From a bacterium (lineage in GTDB: Bacteria > Electryoneota > RPQS01): a stretch of 64,000 nt of DNA. Every line of letters starts with the position of its first letter. Positions within the stretch are counted from its first letter, which is position 1. This document shows, in pieces, positions 27,342-36,826 of this stretch. A program made the position numbers and the translations under genes. The notes under the pieces were generated by a model. It worked only from the letters and a program-made list of their open reading frames with translations, was not told the DNA's origin and searched no databases. The DNA lies in assembly GCA_016702305.1 (NCBI GenBank), contig JADJEH010000002.1, forward strand, positions 186,001 to 250,000. The letters are read 5' to 3'.

Positions 27342-29486
27342 ATGCAACGTATGAACGTTCTACTTTTGTGCGCCGGACTGCTGTTCAGTCTGATAGCGGG
27401 CTGTGATCGTTTCAAAGACGACACGCCGAACGCCAATCAGGCGCCGACGGCGCGCTTTGTCAATTTCCCGGAAGACAGCACGCAGTTTTCGTACGCTCCG
27501 CAGGTGCATTGGCAGGGCTACGATCCGGACGGCTTCGTCACGGGATTCGAATATTTTGATGACGCCAGTGCCGAAGGACTGGCGGCCTACCGCGCCGGTG
27601 ACGCCGCGTTTCAAGAATACGTGGACGGGCTGCCCGATGCCGCGTGGCTGTTCACGGAGGCGGCCAGCGGCCAGATCTACCTGTTGACCGACATTGGCGA
27701 GATATCTGAACATGTCTTCATGGTGCGCGCGATTGACAACTTGGACGCGCGCTCGCAGGTCGCGGTACGCACCTTCTTCCGCACAAACCTGCCGCCGGAT
27801 ACGCCGAAGCTGCGCTGGTCCAATTCGACCAGCACGGACTACGAAGAGCATATCGCGATTCCCGACACGCAGATGGTCGGTGACACGCTGACCATTACTT
27901 ACACGGGTGTGCGTCTGCTGTGGCAGGGCAGCGACCCGGACTCGCGTTCCACCAATATCATACCGCTTGAATTCAGCTACGCGCTCGTAAACGCGCTGGG
28001 CGACTCGATCGCCTTGCCGGTGCGCAATGACAGTAACCACGTGGTAGGCTACCGCGCGGGCTGGAGCAACTGGGGTGGCGAGACACAGATCGCGCTTTAC
28101 GGTTTGGAAACAGGCGATTATACTTTCTATCTGCGGGTGCGCGACGACGGCTTCACGCAGTCAAACACGCCGGGCTCCGCCCAGTTTACCGTGGTCAAGC
28201 CGACTTTGGCCGGACAGTTGCTGATCGTGGACGAAAATCGCGCCCTGTCGGGCCCCGATCCGTCCCGCGGTGGCATTCATCCCGACACTTTGAAGCAATA
28301 CTATGTTGGCTCGGACGGGCGCAGCGGCGTAATCGGTACGGCGGTAGACATCGCCAATCAGCTTGCTCCATTTGCCCAGCGTCCCGGTTTGCCTCCGATC
28401 CGCCCGTTTTCGATGGATAGCATCGTCTGGTTCGACAATCGCGCCGGCAATGTTCTGTCCTACGACTTCATCAGTCAGTTTGCGTCGGTGTGGGTAATCA
28501 ACGACGACAATGTGCAGACCGAACGCAATCCGATTCAGGCCGCTACTTACAACAAAGTGCTCGCCGACTACATGGACATTGGCGGCAGTGTGCTGCTGAC
28601 GGGCCGTCGAGCATTCAATAAGTCGAATGGTCTGGCTGCGGGCAACAGCGCGGTGAACTTGTACCTGCGGGACTACTTCAATGTCTTTGCCGTGCGCCCG
28701 AAGGCTGTTTTCAGCGCCAACGCGGTATCGTCCGGCGTGGATGATTTCGGCGGCGCGGTGGCCGGTGACCCGCAGTACCCGGACTTGAATCTGAACGAAG
28801 ACATGATCGGCCGTCTGCGTTACCTCACGGATTCCGTGACATGCGCGCCGGAAATTGAATATTTCGGCCGTTCGAACGCCGGGCAGAGTTTTGACTTCTC
28901 TACAACGATTTACAACTATCGTTCGTGCACGAGTGATACAAATCTCTACCCGAGTGTTGTCGAGAACTACGATTGTCTCGTGGATTGTACGCTGACGACG
29001 CCGACCGAGGTGGCGCTGGTGCCGCAGGACGAGACGCTTCCGTTGTTGACGGCGATTTCGATTTACAATGTCACGCGTGATGCGTATGCGGACATCCGCG
29101 AAGTGCGCAACATCAGTGTGAACCTGCTTGTTCCTAAGTGGCGTATCTTCGCGTCCACGTCATCGGAAGACGGGCAGTGGACGACCGCGGACTCGCTTGC
29201 CGTGACCTACCGCTTCATCCCGCTGTCGGCGGATCACGATGAACCGATTGCGTTGAACTTCATCAAGTACGACGGTACCGTGGAGATTGAGTTCCGGGAC
29301 GGTCAGTTCTTCTCGCGGATTCGGGCCACGCCACGTTTCCGCAGTGCGCTGTTCGCTTTCCCGCTGGCGTACATGAGCAACGAGCTGTATACGCATCCGA
29401 TACTGGGTCCCGTGCCCGCCGTGAGTCTGGTTATTGCCAATGAGATTTTGTTCTTCAACCAGAATCTGGACATTGAGTTCAACTAA
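27342..29486 (+). CDS. Large lipoprotein of unknown function
   Basis: 714 residues; lipoprotein signal with Cys21 (LIAGCDRF). The start is ATG 27342, with GGAGAG 5-10 bases upstream and only 15 bases after the PorV-like stop, so it is translationally close. The N-terminal third has Ig/fibronectin-like strands (NQAPTARFVNFPEDS, LRWSNSTSTDYEE). The middle contains an LLIVDENR...YYVGSDGRSGV segment and a later SVLLTGRRAFN stretch. These resemble Rossmann-like glutamine-amidotransferase-type segments in other lipoproteins, but no catalytic triad is evident. It is the last gene of the receptor operon, and a strong terminator follows. Function not assigned. Confidence 0.7.
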   Translation: MQRMNVLLLCAGLLFSLIAGCDRFKDDTPNANQAPTARFVNFPEDSTQFSYAPQVHWQGYDPDGFVTGFEYFDDASAEGLAAYRAGDAAFQEYVDGLPDAAWLFTEAASGQIYLLTDIGEISEHVFMVRAIDNLDARSQVAVRTFFRTNLPPDTPKLRWSNSTSTDYEEHIAIPDTQMVGDTLTITYTGVRLLWQGSDPDSRSTNIIPLEFSYALVNALGDSIALPVRNDSNHVVGYRAGWSNWGGETQIALYGLETGDYTFYLRVRDDGFTQSNTPGSAQFTVVKPTLAGQLLIVDENRALSGPDPSRGGIHPDTLKQYYVGSDGRSGVIGTAVDIANQLAPFAQRPGLPPIRPFSMDSIVWFDNRAGNVLSYDFISQFASVWVINDDNVQTERNPIQAATYNKVLADYMDIGGSVLLTGRRAFNKSNGLAAGNSAVNLYLRDYFNVFAVRPKAVFSANAVSSGVDDFGGAVAGDPQYPDLNLNEDMIGRLRYLTDSVTCAPEIEYFGRSNAGQSFDFSTTIYNYRSCTSDTNLYPSVVENYDCLVDCTLTTPTEVALVPQDETLPLLTAISIYNVTRDAYADIREVRNISVNLLVPKWRIFASTSSEDGQWTTADSLAVTYRFIPLSADHDEPIALNFIKYDGTVEIEFRDGQFFSRIRATPRFRSALFAFPLAYMSNELYTHPILGPVPAVSLVIANEILFFNQNLDIEFN

Positions 29487-29513
29487 GATCGCGCGTTACT
29501 ACACCTGAATTAG

Positions 29514-29547
29514 AAGGCCGCGGGAATTAAAGTGACCGCGGCCTTTT
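29514..29547 (+). terminator. Rho-independent terminator closing the receptor-PorV operon
   Basis: GGCCGCGG/CCGCGGCC stem with a ~12-base loop, followed by TTTT, 27 bases after the lipoprotein stop. A GTG inside the hairpin (29532) is therefore unlikely to be the start of the next gene. Confidence 0.8.
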
Positions 29548-29555
29548 CACTCACT

Positions 29556-31427
29556 ATGACCAGTTACATCATCTCCGCGCGCACGGCTCTTTTGCTGTGG
29601 ACTATTCTGCTGCCGACAATCGCGATCCTGTTACCAACGGGCTATTGGACGATTGATGACAGTCTGAAATCCGTGGCGTCGCGTCGCGGCGAGGCGCCGT
29701 GGAGCAGCCCGATCGCCGACGGAGAATTACGGAGCAGGTTGACGGACCCGGCGGAATACGCGCCGATGGCTCCGCCCTTCGCCGAACGCATCGAGCACGG
29801 CTTCGCTCCCGGATTCACGCCCGGTGCGCGGCTGCTGGCCCGCGTCGAGACGCTCGGCGGGCGGCGTTCGCTGATGGTGCTCACGGCTGCGATTGCGGTT
29901 GTGGCGGGCTGGCTCCTGTACCGCGCCGGACTGAGCTGGGGCTTCCTGCTGTTGCCGCTCACATTCTATGGCCTGGTCCCGTGGGAACACGGACTGGCGT
30001 TAGTGTGCTCACTGCCGTTGCTGTTCCTGGCGTTTCTAAAGGACCGGGTGACAACTCTGCAGGGCATTTTGGCTGGTGGACTAATCGTATTGGCTGCCGC
30101 GCTGCGGCTCGAACACGGCCTGCTGCTGGCTGCCGCGTTGCTTGCGCTCCTGTTCGCCAGACGTTACGGCGATTTTCTCCGTGTTGTTGCCGGGGCCGTT
30201 GCGACAGGCCTGCTTGTGTTATTGGTTTGCGGCTATCCGGAACTCATGCGGACGTGGCAACTCAATCAGCAGGCGCCGGCGTCGCGCGGAACCCTGCTGG
30301 CGGCGTACGACACGATCCTGGCGCTGGGGACGTCGCCTGCGACATCTGCCGCGATGGTCGTCGCGCTCTTGATTTCACTGTGGCAATTGGCGCGAGTGAA
30401 CAGCGTTCGCGTTTTGCGAATCATCGCGTGGGGCGGCGTCGCTTTGTATGGCGTATGGGTCGTGCGCGGGCTGTGGTCGCAGCCGTGGGCGTTGCTCTCC
30501 CTGATCAACATGGGCTCGCTGGCGTTCGCGCTGCCGTGGGTGCTTTGGCTGGTTGTTCAACCTTCAGTCTGGAAACAACAAGCGATGGCTTTCGCCACCG
30601 CTTTGTTCATTGTCGCGCTATTGATGCTGCCGCAGTCGCAGGGCGTTCATTGGGGGCCACGCCTGCTGCTGTTTGTGACGCCGTTGTTTCTGATCGCGCT
30701 CTACCGTGCGCACCTTCACACTCGAACCGCACTTACGGCTCTGCTACTCTTGTCGGCGGTGCAGTCTGTCAGCGGCGCGGTCATGGTCTACGCGCGATAT
30801 ACCGAGTCCACGCAGCACATTTCGCGGCTGGGAAAGCACACGGGGACGCCGCTGATCACCACAACGCGCGCACATGCGCTCGACTTAGCGCCGCTGTGGG
30901 ACGACCACGAATTCTTTGTGGCTGGGACGCCGGACGACCTGCGCAGTCTGCTCGTAGAGTTCTATATGCAGCGGCGAGACAGTGCGTGGCTGCACCTGCC
31001 GATCGCGGACAGCCTATTCATGCGCACGTTCCCGGATAATCGCCCCGTCTGGCCGCATCGCATGACAATTGTCAACAGCGGCAATCTCTACATGACGCAT
31101 TGGCGGCTCTACCAGCTTGTGATGAACCGCGCCGATCCGGACTGGGTTCCGCTCTTGGAAACTTCAGCCGGACGCGCGCTGCAAGCCGGTGACAACAAGC
31201 GCGCACTGTTTCTACAGGATGATATTGTGACTCTCGTGCCGGATCGAGCGTCGGCGCATTCAAACTTCGCCCTGTTGCTGGCGCGCATGGGCAAGACCCA
31301 GGAGGCGCAGACGGCAGTTCGGCGCGCGCTTGAGCTTGACTCTACTTTGGCTGAGGCGCTGGAATTGGCAAATCAGCTCGGGATTGGAAATCACCCATCT
31401 TCAGCTGTCGCGAAGGCAGATGATTAG
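29556..31427 (+). CDS. Polytopic membrane protein with C-terminal TPR tail
   Basis: 623 residues from ATG 29556. Hydrophobic segments spread over residues ~5-440 indicate about ten transmembrane helices, with a 75-residue extramembrane loop after the first. After residue ~440 a soluble domain ends in tetratricopeptide-like helices (HSNFALLLARMGKTQEAQTAVRRALEL quoted in part: LLLARMGKTQEAQTAV). The layout resembles membrane glycosyltransferases of the GT-C type plus TPR, but the DxD/acidic loop motif is not evident, so no enzyme name is given. Its last 86 bases overlap the 3' end of the gene on the opposite strand. No clear Shine-Dalgarno. Confidence 0.7.
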   Translation: MTSYIISARTALLLWTILLPTIAILLPTGYWTIDDSLKSVASRRGEAPWSSPIADGELRSRLTDPAEYAPMAPPFAERIEHGFAPGFTPGARLLARVETLGGRRSLMVLTAAIAVVAGWLLYRAGLSWGFLLLPLTFYGLVPWEHGLALVCSLPLLFLAFLKDRVTTLQGILAGGLIVLAAALRLEHGLLLAAALLALLFARRYGDFLRVVAGAVATGLLVLLVCGYPELMRTWQLNQQAPASRGTLLAAYDTILALGTSPATSAAMVVALLISLWQLARVNSVRVLRIIAWGGVALYGVWVVRGLWSQPWALLSLINMGSLAFALPWVLWLVVQPSVWKQQAMAFATALFIVALLMLPQSQGVHWGPRLLLFVTPLFLIALYRAHLHTRTALTALLLLSAVQSVSGAVMVYARYTESTQHISRLGKHTGTPLITTTRAHALDLAPLWDDHEFFVAGTPDDLRSLLVEFYMQRRDSAWLHLPIADSLFMRTFPDNRPVWPHRMTIVNSGNLYMTHWRLYQLVMNRADPDWVPLLETSAGRALQAGDNKRALFLQDDIVTLVPDRASAHSNFALLLARMGKTQEAQTAVRRALELDSTLAEALELANQLGIGNHPSSAVAKADD

Positions 31428-33258
31428 GATCGAGCGCGAGCGCCTTGTCTAACTGCTCTTGTGCTTGGCGGTCCTGGCCCATGCGCCCGTAGGCAACGGC
31501 CAGATGGTAGTAGGCCGTGGCGGACGGCCACGCATTTACGCTATAGCTAAGCGGCGCAAGGGCGAGTTGATACTCGAGGGCGCGCAGGTGTTTCTTGCCC
31601 TCTTCGAGTTGCAGCCGCGCATAGTTTTCTCGTGCGTCACGCAGCTCCGCGTCGGATTGCATGGCGTGCTGATACGCGGCAAGTGCTGCCGCGCTATCAC
31701 CGGATTGTTCAAGCGCGACGCCGTAGTTATTCCATCCGCGCGCAGATTGCGGATAGTCCGTTACCAGTGCCTGCAGGATCATGCGGGCCGTATCCGCCTG
31801 ACCGAGCCGTTGCTCGACAACCGCAAGGTTGAGCATGGCCAGCTCCCGTGAGCCGGCATCCGTCTGTGCAGTCTGAAAACTGGTCCGCGCGGCGGAAAGA
31901 TTGCCCAGCGCAAGATAGGCATTGCCCTCCATGTAATGTGCCGAGCCTTCATCCGGTTCACGCGCATGAAATGGATTGGTGACAACGATGCCGAATCCAA
32001 GCAGCGCGGCAAGCAGTGCAGTGCGCCGGGGTTTGGAATCAAGCGAGACGAACCCGGCACCCCCGACGCCCGCCAGAATGCACAGCCATGGCACGACGGG
32101 CATCCGGAATCGTGCCGCGATGAAGAACAGGATCACCGTCGCCGCGTAGGCCAGCACGAGCACCCAGAGCAAGCGGGCCTCGGACCGCCGGGCAGACCAA
32201 AGCGCCAATAGCGCAATCGGCAGCAAAAGCGCAAAATTCAGTTGAATCAACACCAAAAGGCCCGGGGTTTGCGCGGAGAAGTAGGTCAGGTGTTTGTTAT
32301 TGGATGCCTCGAAATGGTTGAAAAACAAGAGCGCCTTTCGTACCATGAGTTGAAGGGCGTGGCCTGGTTCAGCAAGTTGAAAGGCCCGCCCCTTGTCATA
32401 GTAGAAATCTGACAAGGCACCGGGGGCAAGATACTCTCCGGTTTCACGATGGGCGATTGCTGCGGCTTGTTCCATGGTCCAGAAGCGATCCGCTCCGGGG
32501 AGAATTGCCGAGACCCCATCCGCCGCTGGGTTGTTCCCAATCCAGTAGTTGACGCCGCCTTGGGTCGCGATCATAACCGGCTCGCCGCCCATGATCCAGT
32601 TGGCCGCTGTGATCGGCGCGATGGTGAGCAGCAGGATAGCCAGACCCGCCATCGCCGTCCTCCAGACTCTCGCGCGGATGGGCCAGCAGGCCGCGAATAG
32701 GGCGACCGGTGCGACCATGAGATAATTGGGTCGCGTCAGTGCGGCCAAACCCCACACGACACCGAAAACTACCGCCGACCTGAACGTGCGCGTACGCCAG
32801 AGCTCCAGCGCACTCCCTGCCGCGAGCACGGACAGAAACAGTTCAAGGCTGGTCGAGAGAATCTCCCCGCTGAAAAATATCGCCATGCCGTTGACGGCGA
32901 GAAGTGCGGCGGCAAGGCGCGCTGCGACAGGGGAGAAGTGGCGAGCAACGGCGACATAGAGTGATACGACAGCGCCAAGCTGGAGCACAATGTTGCACAG
33001 CCGCGCCCAAACCAGATCATTGGTGACGAGTGCATAGACGGCACCCAGTAGCCAGGGGTAGAGCGGAGCCCGCCACAGCGGCCACGGCCCGAAGTCGCCG
33101 TCTGCCACGCGCTGCGCCGCCTGATGGTACCACAGGGGATCCACGGCAGGGGCCCAAAACGTCGGATTCTGCTGCGCATGCCAAAGGTGCCAGACGCGCA
33201 GCAATAACGCCGTTCCGGCGATCAGCCAGAACCACTTGTCCCGAAGAATTTCACGCAT
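31342..33258 (-). CDS. GT39-like membrane glycosyltransferase fused to TPR repeats
   Basis: 638 residues from ATG 33258 (MREILRDKW). An earlier in-frame start would overlap the divergent protease gene and adds no conserved sequence. The N-terminal ~420 residues are polytopic. They include an early periplasmic loop with an acidic residue (FWAPAVDPLWYHQAAQRV) and the RAPLYPWLLG motif, both typical of the PMT/ArnT (GT39) superfamily, which uses polyprenyl-phosphate sugars. The C-terminal part is at least four TPR units (RGWNNYGVALEQSGDSAAAL, YYHLAVAYGRMGQDRQAQ). A possible TATATT -10 element lies 6 bases before the start (33265-33270, minus strand), hinting at a leaderless mRNA. Acceptor unknown. 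Confidence 0.75.
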   Translation of the reverse strand: MREILRDKWFWLIAGTALLLRVWHLWHAQQNPTFWAPAVDPLWYHQAAQRVADGDFGPWPLWRAPLYPWLLGAVYALVTNDLVWARLCNIVLQLGAVVSLYVAVARHFSPVAARLAAALLAVNGMAIFFSGEILSTSLELFLSVLAAGSALELWRTRTFRSAVVFGVVWGLAALTRPNYLMVAPVALFAACWPIRARVWRTAMAGLAILLLTIAPITAANWIMGGEPVMIATQGGVNYWIGNNPAADGVSAILPGADRFWTMEQAAAIAHRETGEYLAPGALSDFYYDKGRAFQLAEPGHALQLMVRKALLFFNHFEASNNKHLTYFSAQTPGLLVLIQLNFALLLPIALLALWSARRSEARLLWVLVLAYAATVILFFIAARFRMPVVPWLCILAGVGGAGFVSLDSKPRRTALLAALLGFGIVVTNPFHAREPDEGSAHYMEGNAYLALGNLSAARTSFQTAQTDAGSRELAMLNLAVVEQRLGQADTARMILQALVTDYPQSARGWNNYGVALEQSGDSAAALAAYQHAMQSDAELRDARENYARLQLEEGKKHLRALEYQLALAPLSYSVNAWPSATAYYHLAVAYGRMGQDRQAQEQLDKALALDPNHLPSRQLKMGDFQSRADLPIPAPQPK

Positions 33259-33329
33259 AGCTGGAATATAGTCAACTGATGACCCAGAATCCAATGCCTT
33301 GTCCGCATTTGAACCAGAAGGGGGTTCCA

Positions 33330-36300
33330 ATGTCCCGCCTATTGTCGATCCTGCTGTTGTGTATCGCGGCGCTGAGTCCGGCGCTGGCGGCCGATCTTTC
33401 GCCGACGCTGCCGGAACTGCTGCGAGCCGCGCAACCGTCCGAGAAGATCGCGGTCATCGCGTTCTTGGACAATCGTCTGACGATGGAGGAGGTCTATCCC
33501 GAGGCGAGAGCTCTGCCGATGAGCCAGCGCCGCGACTACGTCGTCCGCGTGCTGAAAGAGCGATTCGCGCAGGTTAGCCCCGACGTGATGCGCTATTTGA
33601 AATTGGAAGAGAAAGCTGGCCGCGTGTCGCTGCTGCGCCCGCTGTGGGTGCTCAACGCGATTCGCCTGACAACGACGCGCGAAGTGATCGAGAAAATGTC
33701 GAGCGACTACGCGGTCGTGACCTATATCGTGCATGACCCGGCCTACGACAACACGCTCGACATCGGCTGGGGCGTATCGGAATCAGGCGCCGTGCAGGTG
33801 TGGAATCAATTCGGCGCCACAGGCGAAGGCGTTATCGTCGGCCACAAGGACTCGGGTGTCAACTTCGAGGGCTGTTCGCGCTTTGACAATCGTATCTGGT
33901 TCAATCCGGGCGAAGACCTGAACGGTAACGGCTCACTCGATGTCGGCGAAGAGAACGGCGTGGATGACGACGCCAATGGTTATGTGGACGATTTCTGGGG
34001 ATGGAACTTCGACGACGACATCAACAACGTGCAGGACAACAACGGTCATGGCACGAGAACGGCTTCCGTGATTTCGTCAAATCCGCTGAACACGGTGGCC
34101 TGCGACACGGTCGCCATGGCACCGGGCGCGAAGCTGATGGTGCTCCTCGGCTATGTCACACAGGGCGCGACGTTTGAATCCAGCCAGTACGCCATCGAGA
34201 AGGGCGCCAACGTCGTCTCGGCCAGCCTGAGCTTTAAACAGAACGAGTGCACGAGCGCGACGATCCGCGAGTGCCCGAATCGCGTTGCCCACCGTTGGGT
34301 CGCCGAAATGGAGTTGGCTGCGGGAATTATTCACGCCAATTCGACGGGCAACGACGACATTCAGAATCCTCGTCCGCTCTCGACTTCGGCTCCCTCGGAT
34401 TGCCCGCCTCCTGCGATGACTCCTTGGCATAGCCAGCAGGGCGGAGTAAGCTCGGTGGTGGCCGTCGCTGCGTACAACGCGAATGGTACATTTGGTGCAT
34501 TTAGCGGTGTTGGTCCGGCGGCATGGTCGCGGGCAGATTTGTGCGTGCAGCCGCGCAGTCCGTGGTGTGGTGCGGATGGAACGCCCAGCATGTTTCCCGA
34601 GGATTTTAATGACTACCCGTACAGCAACGGCAATCATGGACTGTTGAAGCCCGATATCACATCGCCCTCGGATGTCAACGCCGTGTCGGCGAATTGCGGT
34701 TGTTCATTCATCAACGGCACTTCTGGCGCGACTCCGCACGTCGGCGGGGCCTTGGCGTTGATCTATTCGGCATTCCCGGGCATCACCCCGGAGGATGCGT
34801 ACTTGACGCTCGTTTACGGTGCGCTCGACGCCGGGGATATCGGACCCGACACGACGTGGGGTTTTGGAAAGCTGCGAATTCACAACGCGATTGCCCAGTC
34901 CGATGATTCCCTTGGCTCCGTTGCGGGCAATGTATCGCATGACGGTCAGCCGTTAGCCAATGTGCGCATCCGCGTCGAAGGCGCGCAGACCGTGTATACG
35001 TCCGAGGGCGGCAACTACGAACTCTTCCTGCGCCCCGGAACGTATCTTGGTGCGTTTGAGAAATTCGGTTACCAGACCGTTCAGCGTCAGATCAACATTG
35101 CAGCGGGACAAGTGGATGACGGCAACTTGACATTGAACACAGGACAAGCGGCCAGCGTTATCGTGACGGTGCGGGACTTGAGTGGAAATCCGATCACAGG
35201 TGTGTTGGTGCGCCACCCGATCAGCGGCATGGAAGTTCTCACCAATGATCATGGCAGCGCCAGCTTCGCGGAAATCTACGATGGTATGAACGAGTTTGTA
35301 ATCTCCGAGAACGACGAGCGCTATCAAGTTGTCACGATCTCGCACCAGTTGACGCCCGGTCCGAATAGCTTCGCCGCCGATCTGCCCTATTCGAGCTACA
35401 TCGGTCCTACGGCACCGGATGTCTACGGCTATCGCGCCTACGACGATTTGGACGGCGTCGGTGTGGATTACGATTGGATGGAATTAGCTGACGGTCTCGG
35501 GGCGAATCTCGGGCTGTCCGGTGACGGATTTGTGGCGCGCACTCTGCCGTTCAATATGCAGTTTTACGGCGCGGCGACCTCGCAGATTCAGGTCAGTGCC
35601 AACGGCCATATCGAGATCGGTTCGACGGGCTCCAACGAGTGGAGTCGCTGGCCCATACCGCGCCCGGAGTCGCCCAACAACTACATCGCCGGCTTCTATC
35701 AGGACCTGCGGCCCGAAATGGGCGGCGGAGTCTGGTATTACGAAGATGACGAGAATCACCGTGTGATCGTTGAATGGAATGATGCGCCGGAGTACTTCAA
35801 CACAGGCCGCGTGACCTTCCAAATTCACCTCTACGACCCGGCATTTGTCAGTGACACACGGGGCAATAGCCTGATCGAGATCCACTACGCCGACTATCAG
35901 GGTCGAGTTGAGAGCTCAATCGGTATCGAAAATGCTGACGGCACGGACGGTCTTCAATACGCCTTCCAGCTCTTTTATGCCGACGGCGCTGCGCCTGTTC
36001 GCGCGGGCCGCGCAATTCGCTTCACAACGGATAATCTGACTGACGTACCGGATGGTTCGGTTGTAACTCCCCGCGAGTACGCTTTGCTGCAGAACTATCC
36101 GAATCCGTTCAATGCGACGACGACGTTCCGGTACAGCGTGCCGCAGCAGAGCATTGTAGCCCTGCGGCTATACGACATTACGGGCCGTCTGGTGGCGACT
36201 CTTGCCCAAGGCGTGCGCGCCGCCGGGACGCACTCCCTGAACTACGATGCCAGCAACTTGGCGACGGGACTATATTTCGTGCGGCTGGAAGCCAACGGCA

Positions 36301-36338
36301 GCGTGGTCGGTACCAACAAGGTGCTGCTTCTGAAATAG
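33330..36338 (+). CDS. Secreted subtilisin-like (S8) protease with CarboxypepD_reg domain and T9SS sorting domain
   Basis: 1002 residues from ATG 33330; the signal peptide ends SPALA and AGAAGGGGG precedes the start. An I9-like propeptide (about 25-140) precedes the S8 domain, whose triad is Asp174 (GHKDSGVN), His240 (NNGHGTRTAS) and Ser465 (NGTSGATPHVGG). Asp/Asn-rich loops between Asp and His (DLNGNGSLDVGEE, DDDANGYVDD) look calcium-binding. After residue ~530 comes a CarboxypepD_reg-like beta-sandwich, then a beta-sandwich (YGYRAYDDLDGV...). The type A sorting tail is LLQNYPNPFNATTTF ... GLYFVRLEANG ... KVLLLK. It is predicted to be exported by T9SS and to degrade proteins at or outside the cell surface. 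Confidence 0.9.
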   Translation: MSRLLSILLLCIAALSPALAADLSPTLPELLRAAQPSEKIAVIAFLDNRLTMEEVYPEARALPMSQRRDYVVRVLKERFAQVSPDVMRYLKLEEKAGRVSLLRPLWVLNAIRLTTTREVIEKMSSDYAVVTYIVHDPAYDNTLDIGWGVSESGAVQVWNQFGATGEGVIVGHKDSGVNFEGCSRFDNRIWFNPGEDLNGNGSLDVGEENGVDDDANGYVDDFWGWNFDDDINNVQDNNGHGTRTASVISSNPLNTVACDTVAMAPGAKLMVLLGYVTQGATFESSQYAIEKGANVVSASLSFKQNECTSATIRECPNRVAHRWVAEMELAAGIIHANSTGNDDIQNPRPLSTSAPSDCPPPAMTPWHSQQGGVSSVVAVAAYNANGTFGAFSGVGPAAWSRADLCVQPRSPWCGADGTPSMFPEDFNDYPYSNGNHGLLKPDITSPSDVNAVSANCGCSFINGTSGATPHVGGALALIYSAFPGITPEDAYLTLVYGALDAGDIGPDTTWGFGKLRIHNAIAQSDDSLGSVAGNVSHDGQPLANVRIRVEGAQTVYTSEGGNYELFLRPGTYLGAFEKFGYQTVQRQINIAAGQVDDGNLTLNTGQAASVIVTVRDLSGNPITGVLVRHPISGMEVLTNDHGSASFAEIYDGMNEFVISENDERYQVVTISHQLTPGPNSFAADLPYSSYIGPTAPDVYGYRAYDDLDGVGVDYDWMELADGLGANLGLSGDGFVARTLPFNMQFYGAATSQIQVSANGHIEIGSTGSNEWSRWPIPRPESPNNYIAGFYQDLRPEMGGGVWYYEDDENHRVIVEWNDAPEYFNTGRVTFQIHLYDPAFVSDTRGNSLIEIHYADYQGRVESSIGIENADGTDGLQYAFQLFYADGAAPVRAGRAIRFTTDNLTDVPDGSVVTPREYALLQNYPNPFNATTTFRYSVPQQSIVALRLYDITGRLVATLAQGVRAAGTHSLNYDASNLATGLYFVRLEANGSVVGTNKVLLLK

Positions 36339-36369
36339 GATTGCGGGTTCAGTCTATCGGGCCAACAGA

Positions 36370-36401
36370 AAGCCCGCTGCATCACGGTGCAGCGGGCTTT
36401 T
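36370..36401. terminator. Bidirectional terminator
   Basis: 12-bp perfect stem AAGCCCGCTGCA/TGCAGCGGGCTT with a 6-base loop and TTTTGC on the plus side, between the convergent protease and response-regulator genes. Confidence 0.75.
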
Positions 36402-36451
36402 GCTATGGCGAGGCCGTGCTCGCGGCGCGGCTTACTCGGTTACGAACGGAC

Positions 36452-36826
36452 TCAGGCCGACATTTTCATGTGCAGTTGGTCCACGGCGGCGCGCAGTTGA
36501 TCCAGCGCGAAGGGCTTTTCCAGCAACGCGTCCGGGCGCGGCATGGCCATGTTCAGGGCCGCCTTGTAATGCACCCAGCCGGTAATCAGAATCACCGGTG
36601 TGTTTGGTTCATTTGCCTTGATGTCGCGCAACAGCAGCAGGCCGTTGCGGTTGGGCATGTGAATGTCGGAGATCACGAGCGCGGGGTGGAACTCGGTGAA
36701 GGCGCTCCAACCGGCATCACCATCCTCGGCCTTAACCGGTGAAAAACCAAGTTCTTCGGCAAATTGTGCCAGCATTTCGAGCATTTGGGGGTCGTCGTCT
36801 ACAACGAGGCAGGTCGGCATGTGCAT
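36452..36826 (-). CDS. Stand-alone response regulator receiver (CheY-like)
   Basis: 124 residues, one receiver domain and nothing else. Acidic pocket Asp10-Asp12 (VVDDDP), phospho-acceptor Asp54 (VISDIHMPNRNG), Thr82 (LITGW) and Lys104 (LLEKPF) are all present, so it should be phosphorylatable. With no output domain it must act by protein contact. No histidine kinase is encoded nearby. Start ATG 36826 has no Shine-Dalgarno; ATG 36820 is an alternative. About 155 bases upstream lies the 20-base motif shared with the 44.6-kb region (see 36982-37001). Confidence 0.88.
   Translation of the reverse strand: MHMPTCLVVDDDPQMLEMLAQFAEELGFSPVKAEDGDAGWSAFTEFHPALVISDIHMPNRNGLLLLRDIKANEPNTPVILITGWVHYKAALNMAMPRPDALLEKPFALDQLRAAVDQLHMKMSA

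Noticed and set aside
29532..29555. GTG 29532 as start of the membrane protein
   Set aside because: It lies inside the terminator hairpin of the preceding operon; ATG 29556 gives a normal membrane N-terminus.
29556..31427. Naming the plus-strand membrane protein a glycosyltransferase
   Set aside because: The layout is GT-C-like, but I could not see the acidic loop motif, so only topology and TPR are claimed.
33259..33330. N-terminal extension of the GT39-like protein to 33330
   Set aside because: The extension is polar, not family-like, and would overlap the divergent protease start; ATG 33258 is better.
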